A stretch of DNA of 64,000 bases from Scleroderma bovista (lineage: Eukaryota > Basidiomycota > Agaricomycetes > Boletales > Sclerodermataceae): the NCBI GenBank assembly GCA_037178675.1, contig JAYMGJ010000333.1, positions 1 to 64,000 of the forward strand. Reading direction: 5' to 3'. Below are positions 57,192 through 64,000 of this stretch, one piece after another; the first letter of the stretch is position 1; the number at the start of each line of letters is the position of its first letter. The position numbers and the translations under genes are program-made. The notes beneath the pieces are model-generated. The model worked only from the letters and a program-made list of their open reading frames with translations. It was not told the origin of the DNA and searched no databases.

Positions 57192-58519
57192 ATGGCTTCC
57201 CAACATACCACACCCACCCCCTCCGAGAACCAGCAACGCGACTGGAAGGAAGCGGAAGACCACGAGCTGGTCACCGACTCTGAAGACGACGAGGCCGACG
57301 CAACGGCGAAGTTCGTGGAGCGCGAGCGGAGAGAAGTAGCGAGGAAGGCGGCGGAAGCAGAGCAGCGACGAAAGGTAGAGGAGGCGCGAGCGGAAGTGCA
57401 GAGGAGGAAGGAGGTGCGTGGCAAACGCACTGTTCGCAAGGTAGTACTGACGCGAAGGCGACATGACAGGCACGCAGGGCCGAAGAGGCTTGCAAAGCGG
57501 AGGAGGCGAGAGCAGAGGCGGAGCGCAAAGCGGAAGAAGAGGCGAAGGCGGAAGCAGCGCGTAAAGCGGAGGAGGAACGGAAGGCAGAGGAAGAGCGAGA
57601 GTGCGAGAAGCGGATCGAGGCGCTGCAAGAGGCACACATAGAGCGACAAAGGCGGGAATTCGAGACGCGGAAGGCGCTGGAGCAGCAGCAGCGGTTACAG
57701 GCGCGAGCGGAGTCTATCGCGGCTACACAAGGTAGCGGAGAGGGGACGATGGCGGCGCCAACAGTGACGACAGCGGTGAGGCGTTCTGCCTGCGTGAGGT
57801 GCCGGGAACACCTCAACAACCCGATTGGGTGTGTGGCTCAGGCGAGCTCGAAGGCGACGGCCTGTGCACGCTGCCAGGCTGCACGCAAATCGTGCTCGTG
57901 GAGCACGGCAGGGAAGGCTGTGGAGGCGTCGACACCAGCGGGGAGCGCGACGGAGGGAAGTGGGAAGCCGGTGGAGAAGCGTGCGACGAAGAGGAGGTCG
58001 AGGACCGCGACGAACACGTCGCCAAGGGGTGGAGAGAAGCGCAAGAAGACCTGTATGATGACGGAGGAGGGGGAAGACGAAGAGGAGATGTTTGGGGTCC
58101 CGAAGGCGATGGCGGAGGAGCAGCGCGACGCGCTGGGTATGCTTACCCAGTCGCTAGCGCAGCTGTCGGAGTGCTTGGCAGCCTCCGAGGCGTGGGAGAT
58201 CGAGAGGCTCGAGATCGAGCGAGAGCGCTTGGCGCTCGAAAGGAGGCGGTCGGCGAGGGAGGACGAGAGGGTGGAGATGGAGAGGGCTCGATTGGAGATC
58301 GAGCAACAGCGGGCGGAAGACATGTGGCGCCTTGGCACGTTGGTGCGGGCGGAGGACATGTGGCGCCTTGGCACGTTGGTGCGGGCGCCCTTTGTCCAAG
58401 GGTCGTCGACAGGGTTGACGCGGAGGGAGTTGGAGGCGGCGAAGGCGACCGAGGTCGAGAAGGGAGCGGAGGTGGACGATGAAGATGGTATGGCCGATGC
58501 GGAGGGAGAGGATGACTGA
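57192..58519 (+). CDS. Antisense passenger gene of Gypsy element 2: coiled-coil protein with GAL4-like six-cysteine motif
   Basis: Exons 57192-57413 and 57470-58519 join in frame across a 56-bp GTGCGT...ACAG intron, giving 423 residues without a stop. The start context CAACATGG has A at -3 and G at +4. Residues about 30-165 are Glu/Arg/Ala-rich coiled coil. Cysteines at 182, 185, 195, 206, 209 and 216 follow CX2CX9CX10CX2CX6C, close to the fungal Zn2Cys6 cluster but with a longer second gap. Basic patches (KRATKRRSRT, GEKRKK) could be nuclear signals. A second coiled coil covers about 287-362 and the C-terminus is acidic. A 36-bp duplication repeats EDMWRLGTLVRA twice. It runs opposite to pol, tail to tail, with 113 bp between the stops. 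I infer a DNA- or RNA-binding accessory protein. Similar proteins exist in mushroom genomes, but the role is unknown. Confidence 0.75.
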
Positions 58520-58632
58520 CGGACTAACTGCATATATTTTTTTTTACTTTTGTACTACCGTTTTTGTTATTTGAATGGAGTATTTTGCGGATTTGTAAGA
58601 TATCGGAGTGAGTTCGGAGGTGGCAGGATGAT

Positions 58633-61600
58633 TTAGGCGGACTTGTGCGGACCAGGTTTGCCTGGGTACTTGTGATGGAAATCTTCGACGAGCTCCGACG
58701 CATGGTCGAGCTCAGTGGCAAGGAGCCACGACGTTTCTTCATCTGTACTGGCGTAGCCAGCCCAGCGGACTAGGTAGAGGAGCTGGCAGTGGCGTCTTCT
58801 GCAGTCGATCTTGGAGTCTAGGATTTCTTCAACTTCGTATTCGACTTCTCCGTCGACTTTGATCGGAGGTGGCGGAGATTGGACGTGGTTGGGAATACTG
58901 CTTTGGTGGGAGGTCTCGAGTTGAGACACGTGGAACACTGGGTGCACAGACTTCATGGTGTCGGGGAGTCGGAGCGTGAAGGAGAGCAATCCAGGTTTGG
59001 CTATTATTTCGAAGGGTCCGAAATTCTTGTCGGAGAGCTTCTTGGATGGGCGTGTAGACCTGAAATACTTTGCTTTCACATAGACTTGATCACCTATCTT
59101 GAAATCCGGCGGAGTTGATCTTTTCGCATCTGCGGGGCCTTGGTAGCACTGTTGCGCAAGGGCCATCTCAGAGCAGAGGAACTCATGGAGTTCTTTGAGG
59201 TCGGAGGTATATTCTTGAGTGCGGGAAGAACTGAGGCCCAAGTCGGAGTTGACTGCAATGTCGGGGTGGTAGCCTTTGTTGGCGAAGAAGGGAGAGACAC
59301 CAGTGGTTGCGCTAGGGGAGTTATTAAAAGCGAACTCTGCGAGTGGGAGGAGTTCGGCCCAATTGTCTTGTTGGTAGTTGCAGTAGATTCGGAGATACTG
59401 CTCGAGTGTTTGGTTCGTCCGCTCGGTTTGACCATCTCCTTCTGGGTGATAGCCAGAGGTGAAATGCAAGGTCATTCCGAGTGCTTTTCCAAGCGATCGG
59501 AAGAAGTGAGAGACGAACTCCGAACCTCTGTCAGAGGTGACATGGGTGGGTACTCCGTGTTTGGAAAACACATGCGCGATGAAGAGCTTGGCAAGCTCAG
59601 GGGAAGTGATGGTGTTGTAGGTCGGAATGAATATTCCTTGCTTCGAGAGGCGGTCCACGACGACTAGGATGGAGGTGAATCCATCGGAAGAAGGTAGTTG
59701 CTCGATGAAGTCCATGGATATGGAATGCCATGGGCGAGCGGGGATCGGGAGTTGTTTTAGTAGGCCGTAGGGTCTGTGCCTAGGGACCTTAGCACGTCCG
59801 CAGGATGTGCAGGAACTTACGTAGTCTTTTACGAAGGTGCGGACACCTGGCCAGGTATATTCCCGGCGGACTAGTTCCAAAGTGCGATTTTGGCCGAAGT
59901 GGCCGGAGAGTGGATGGTCGTGCTTGTAGCAGAGGACTCTGAGGCGGAGATCATTGGCATCCGGCACGTAGATCCTATTATCAAGGCGGAGTAGGCCAGC
60001 GGAGTCTGATGACCACCGAGAATCGGATGAGTCGGACTTGTGGCTGAGTGCAACAGGATCAGAGGGGAGAGCTGCGAGGATGTCTTTGTGGAGTTGTTCC
60101 ACGTCGACAAGGATGGCAGCGCGGATTGCCGGAGTGAGGAGAATGGTTGCCCTAAGGGAGGACGCAAGTTGTTCTTGGGTGAACATGGGTCAGAGGTTGT
60201 GTGGGTTGACCCGAGCGTAGTCCCTATCCCCCTCTTTTGGGTAGATGTCCCAGCGTCTAGTGAGGGCATCGGGTTTAGCTCCGAGGCATCCAGGGCGGAA
60301 GCGGATGGCGAGGTTGAACTGGGAGAGATACTCCGACCAGCGGGCTTGACGGCGAGTCAAGACCTTGGAGCTGGAGAAGTACTCCAAATTCTTGTGGTTG
60401 GTGACCACATCAACCGGAGTGGCGGAGCCCTCTAGGTAGTGTCGCCAGTGCTTAAAAGCCTCGAAAATGGCCAAGAGCTCCTTGTCATGGGTGTCGTAGT
60501 TGAGCTCAGGGGCAGACAGAGTCCACGAATAGTATGCGACAGGACGGAGGACCTCGTCGGAGCCAGTGATGGAAAGGATTCCAGCAATGGCATAGTCTGA
60601 AGCATCGGTCTCCACAGTCAGCGGAGCCTCAGGGACCCAGTGGGTAAGGATAGGAGCAGAGGTGAAGGCCTTCTTCAGGAGGTTAAAGGCAGAGCGACAG
60701 TCCTCACCAAAATTCCAAGGAATGTTTTTGCGGGTAAGCTGCGTGAGAGGTATGACGATGTCGGAGTAGTTGAAGATGAAATGACGGTAGAAATTTGCAA
60801 AACCGAGGAAGGACTGGATGTCCTTCACCTTGTGGGGTTCTGGCCAGTCGGAGATGGCTTTGACTTTGTCGGCGGACATGGAAAGGCCATCGGGGGAGAG
60901 GCAGAAGCCCAGGTATTCGGTGGAGGTGGTATGGAATTCGCACTTTTCCGGTTTAGCAAAGAGATTATGCTTGCGGAGGCGTCGGAGGACTTCGCGGACA
61001 TGCTTTTGATGCGATTCAATGTCTTCGGAGTAGATAAGGATGTCGTCTAGGTAGACGACAACACAGACATCAAGCATATCTGAGAGAATGCTGTTAACAA
61101 ATCGCTGGAAAGCCGCGGGAGCATTGGTCAAGCCGAAAGGCATGACATTCCACTCGAAGGAACCATACCGCGTGCGAAACACGGTCTTCCATTCATCCCC
61201 TTCAGCGATGCGGACCAAGTGATACGCGTGGCGGAGAGCGATCTTTGAGTAGATCTTTGCCTTGCTGGGGGAATCGAGGAGGTCGGAGATGAGAGGGAGT
61301 GGGTAGCGGTCTTTCTTTGATATTTTGTTCAGTCCTCTGTAGTCAACGCAGAGGCGGAGTGATCCATCCTTTTTGCGTACGAACAGGACAGGAGCTCCAT
61401 GAGCGGAGGTCGACTGTCAAATGAAGCCGTAGGAGAGGTGCTCGTCAATGAATGTGCGGAGCGCCCCTAATTCAGTCTGTGAAAGGGAGTACACAGTACC
61501 CAGTGGAGGACTTGCGCCTTCCTCCAAATCGATTCGGAGATCATACTCGCGATGTGGAGCGAGCATGGTAGCTTTTGCCTTGCTGAAAATGTCAGCGAAG

Positions 61601-62370
61601 TCATGGTAGACTTCTGGCACAGCGGAAAGATTGGGAGAATTGACAGGAGTGGCAGCGGAGGCTGAGCGGAGCTTCGCGTCTTCTGGGCGGATGTACAAAG
61701 TGAAGTTGGTAGATCCCGTGAGTTTGCAAGCGCGCGCGAATGCAGCAGCACCTATCAGCGAAACGTAGGGGGCGGTCAACTGAGGCGAGTCGGAGTCAGA
61801 GGGCGGAGATGAGTCCTCAGGTGGCAGAGCCGTGGAGGCAGTTGCAGAGGCGGACTCGACAGAAGGAGGTACCGGGGATGCGGGCATTCGCAGTGTGCCT
61901 TTACGGAATTCGATGTGGCCCAAGACCCAGTCAATCAACGGATTGTAGTGGGTGAGCCAGCTGTGTCCGAGGACCAGCACGCAGGAGGAATCCAGCAGAG
62001 TTACGTAGAAAGTTTCGGAGTTGACTTCGCCTGTGGAGAACTGAATGTCAAGTTTGATGGCTTTGGTAATGAAGGTGTTCGTAGAACCGTCTAGGAGGCG
62101 GAGTTCAAGCGGAGTGATTGCGTAGGTTTCAAGAGAGTGTTTATTAACAAATTTGCTATCTATGAAACAGTGGCTAGAGCCAGAGTCAACGAGAGCGGAA
62201 ACAGGAGGAATAACGACAGTGGACGTAATCGTGACGGAGGGCATAAGGGAGTTGGGATCGGAGAGAGCGGACGCATTGAGGTGTAACTCCGTAGGTGCAC
62301 AGTCGGAGTCAACGCAACCCCCAGCTTGTGCGGAGTTCTGGGAGCTGCTGTCTAATTTTTTGACTCCGCA
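58633..62370 (-). pseudogene. Gypsy element 2 Pol with two in-frame TGA codons
   Basis: One frame runs from the shift site near 62355 to the stop at 58633, broken by TGA at 61417-61419 and 60190-60192. Retropepsin: ALVDSGSSHCF near 62195. [21 protein letters not shown] near 61380 (motifs), motif A reads [10 protein letters not shown] near 61240 where KIDLR is expected, and YLDDILIY near 61050. RNase [12 protein letters not shown] near 60610. Integrase: zinc site HPLSGHFG...CTSCG near 59820-59920, core SMDFIEQLP, SDRGSEF and DGQTERTN. Chromodomain-like end: YLVRWAGYASTDEETSW near 58720-58770. Both stops lie where related elements have arginine (GFIRQST, HNLRP). Loss of the motif A aspartate would abolish RT activity. 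Confidence 0.9.
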
Positions 62371-63713
62371 GCAGCGGGAGTCACAGCCTTGGCAGCGCGG
62401 GCCTTGGCTTTAGAGCTCTTGGAGGTGGACTTTGGACAGTCCCTGGCCATATGGCCTGGCTGTCCGCAGAACATGCAGAGCTTATCTTTGATGCGCCGCT
62501 GGCGCTCTTCCTCGGTCAACTTGCCATCCTTTCCAAGATGGGCAGGGGTTTCGGAGGAGGCGGGCTTGGCGCCGGAGGAGCTCTTCGACTTGTCGGAGCT
62601 CTTGTTCTTGTTGTCCTTCTCCTTGGTTTTACCCTTGGAGTCGGACGAGGCGGAGGAGTTGCCTTTGGAGGCGGAGTTGGACGACGAGGAGGTGGAGGTC
62701 TTGGTTTGGCACGCAACTTCAGATTTGCGCTCCCAGTACCTGGCGTCGATGGTCTGTGCGAGAGTGCGGTAACCATCAAGGGTGCGGGGCTTACCAACGC
62801 GAGAGATTTCATCCTTGATGCGGTCGGGGAGACCGCTGTAGAAAATGTGGCGGAGGGCGCCATCGCCGTAGCCGCGGACTTGGCCAGCAAGGTGGTTGAA
62901 CTCGACCACGTACTTGTTGATTTTCTGTCCTTCTTTCATGGACAGATTGTCCAACTGGTGTTCGGCGTCTCCGACGGGATCGTGCGGGCCGAAGTTGGAC
63001 TTCAGTTCGGAGACGAACTGGGTGTAGTTGTCCATCCATAGCGGACGGGCGTGTGGGTTGGCGGAGTTGAGTAGGTCCAGTTCGAACCACTCAAGGGCCA
63101 TGCCCTTTAGGTAAGACTGCGCGAAGGTGACCCTTGCGCGGTCGGAGGCGAAAGCCTTGGGGCGATCCTGAAAGTTCAGCTCGCACTGAACAAGGAATGC
63201 GCAGAGCTTGCGCGGATCGGTTCCATCGAACGTGTCAGGTTCGTGGACTTTGGTGCGACCGGAAGAGGAGTCGCGGTCGGCAGATGCCATAGCGACCTTG
63301 GTCAGTGCTTGGACCGCTTGTGCAAACAGCAGCAATGGGTCCGGGGTCGGAGTTGAAGCGGAAGGGGTAGGGTAGTCTGGTAGCGGGATGTCTGGCGGGT
63401 TGGGGGATGGCGGGTTACTACCTCCGCCATCACCGCCATCATTACCAGGGTAGCCGTCGCCGTAGATGTCCAAGACATTGTCGAAACGACGTGTGGAGTA
63501 AACTCCAGAGTCGTTGGGGCGGCAGGCAGCAGGGGTCGGAGTAGTTGGGTCGGGGGCGGGGCCCCCAGGCGGAGTATTGCGATTGGAGAAGGAGAGGAAC
63601 TCTCCTTCCTCGACCAAATCGTTGCGGGAAGTAGAGGGCACATTGAGCGCCTCTTGGCGCTCTTCAAGCGCACGAGACTGAGCACGGGTAGTGATTATTG
63701 ATCGACTAGTCAT
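62352..63713 (-). CDS. Gypsy element 2 Gag (capsid and zinc knuckle), 453 aa
   Basis: Open from ATG 63713 (MTSRSIITTRAQSRALEER) to TAG 62352-62354. A disordered Pro/Ser/Thr-rich start precedes the capsid part (PRKLCAFLVQCELNFQ, YLKGMALEWFE, LKSNFGPHDP, FNHLAGQVRGYG), a Ser/Lys-rich linker, and the CCHC zinc knuckle CMFCGQPGHMARDCPKS near residue 415. Gag forms the particle that packages element RNA. The frame is intact although pol is damaged. The first 50 codons upstream contain the 5' leader and PBS. Confidence 0.92.
   Translation of the reverse strand: MTSRSIITTRAQSRALEERQEALNVPSTSRNDLVEEGEFLSFSNRNTPPGGPAPDPTTPTPAACRPNDSGVYSTRRFDNVLDIYGDGYPGNDGGDGGGSNPPSPNPPDIPLPDYPTPSASTPTPDPLLLFAQAVQALTKVAMASADRDSSSGRTKVHEPDTFDGTDPRKLCAFLVQCELNFQDRPKAFASDRARVTFAQSYLKGMALEWFELDLLNSANPHARPLWMDNYTQFVSELKSNFGPHDPVGDAEHQLDNLSMKEGQKINKYVVEFNHLAGQVRGYGDGALRHIFYSGLPDRIKDEISRVGKPRTLDGYRTLAQTIDARYWERKSEVACQTKTSTSSSSNSASKGNSSASSDSKGKTKEKDNKNKSSDKSKSSSGAKPASSETPAHLGKDGKLTEEERQRRIKDKLCMFCGQPGHMARDCPKSTSKSSKAKARAAKAVTPAAAESKN
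62355..62361 (-). promoter_or_regulatory. Predicted -1 frameshift site, gag-pol of element 2
   Basis: The gag frame ends TCA AAA AAT TAG. A AAA AAT is a canonical X XXY YYZ heptamer directly before the stop, and a -1 shift enters the pol frame (TTA GAC AGC). Confidence 0.75.
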
Positions 63714-63746
63714 GGTTGAGGAGTAATTAGCAGGTGTGCAAGAGTG

Positions 63747-63757
63747 AGTTCGAATAT
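63747..63757 (-). promoter_or_regulatory. Self-priming primer-binding site of Gypsy element 2
   Basis: Two bases after the 5' LTR the minus strand reads ATATTCGAACT. Its exact 11-nt complement AGTTCGAATAT is in the LTR (minus strand from 56592), 30-35 nt after TATAAG. Same design and spacing as element 1. Confidence 0.75.
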
Positions 63758-63759
63758 AC

Positions 63760-64000
63760 TGTTAGAACCATTTCCTCCGACGAACTCCGATGCAAGCGGA
63801 GTTAAGTACGAAGGGTTGACGACGACAGGCGGAGGAGATGTGGGAGGGTTTGAGGACTTGGCTTCAGCGTATGTGCTGCACCCTTGTGATACCTGCGTCC
63901 TCGTATTTTGGAGGACTAAGGGACAGAGAGACGGAGGTCCGACGAAGGTCGGAGTTGCCAGAAGGCAGAGGAGAACAGAGGAGAGTTCGCGGGAGGTATT
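63760..64000 (-). repeat. 5' LTR of Gypsy element 2 (partial)
   Basis: The 241 bases at the right edge align without gaps to 56334-56574. Eight differences were counted, all transitions at CpG-derived positions. The promoter part lies outside the window. Confidence 0.95.

Larger units (their letters stand above)
56334..64000 (-). mobile_element. Gypsy element 2: chromodomain LTR retrotransposon with antisense gene (runs off window)
   Basis: Minus-strand element at least 7667 bp long. The 3' LTR is 56334-57014 (681 bp); the 5' LTR starts at 63760 and is cut at 64000. Inside are the PBS, gag, a -1 shift heptamer, pol, an antisense gene on the plus strand, and a polypurine tract. Eight differences in the 241 visible aligned LTR bases (about 3 percent) make it older than element 1. 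Pol has two TGA stops and an RT motif A change, so it is probably not autonomous. The left flank is CATAG; its duplicate cannot be seen. Confidence 0.93.

Noticed and set aside
57174..57641. Arg/Lys-rich frame continuing past 57413 as a separate protein
   Set aside because: A GT-AG intron at 57414-57469 restores the Glu/Ala/Arg coiled-coil frame into the 57749-58519 ORF. The basic frame is out-of-frame readthrough.

Overview
The window looks like repeat-rich, subtelomere- or island-like DNA of a mushroom-forming basidiomycete (Agaricomycete). The reasons are short GT-AG introns of about 45-60 bp, a HET-domain gene, a DUF6533-type membrane protein, an F-box-like gene, and several mobile families typical of that group: chromodomain Gypsy elements, a Helitron and a Plavaka (CACTA-like) transposase. 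No rRNA, tRNA, CRISPR array or bacterial-type operon was seen.

Layout: 1-6.9 kb is a tandem duplication carrying two HET-domain genes; the first is cut by the window edge and the second is complete with three exons. 7.4-8.5 kb holds a DUF6533-type 7-TM gene (minus). 8.7-12.5 kb is mostly non-coding, with a strong hairpin and several tandem repeats. 12,574-18,908 is a young, almost complete Gypsy element (minus) with 5-bp target-site duplications (TSDs). 19.4-22.4 kb holds two divergent, decayed Agaricomycete gene-family copies. 24.2-33.8 kb is a decayed Helitron (minus), itself interrupted by unrelated DNA and by a GTC/GGT-type minisatellite. 33.9-38.6 kb has orphan fungal ORFs among dispersed repeats. 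40,781-42,890 is a roughly 2.1 kb inverted repeat built from tandem units. 45.2-46.0 kb is an F-box-like gene with a solo LTR close upstream. 47.1-51.5 kb is a Plavaka-type transposase gene. 51.7-53.8 kb is a chitin synthase pseudogene. 55.6-56.3 kb is a gene remnant broken exactly by a second Gypsy element, which runs from 56,334 past the right edge.

Three observations stand out. (1) The second Gypsy element carries, between its integrase end and 3' LTR, a complete antisense gene with its own TATA box, start context, intron and a GAL4-like six-cysteine motif between coiled coils. (2) Both Gypsy elements carry an 11-nt primer-binding site exactly complementary to an LTR segment 30-37 nt downstream of a TATA box (Tf1/sushi-type self-priming), and both have a canonical -1 slippery heptamer at the gag-pol junction. 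(3) Damage in the repeats is strongly biased to CpG: all 12 internal in-frame stops of the Helitron Rep-helicase frame are TGA, the chitin synthase QRRRW motif has lost its arginines, and all eight differences seen between the two LTRs of Gypsy element 2 are at CpG-derived positions. This points to methylation-driven decay of silenced copies.

Gene calls rest on reading the translations and on remembered family features, with no database search. Exon borders are given exactly where GT-AG sites and reading frame agree, and otherwise as approximate.
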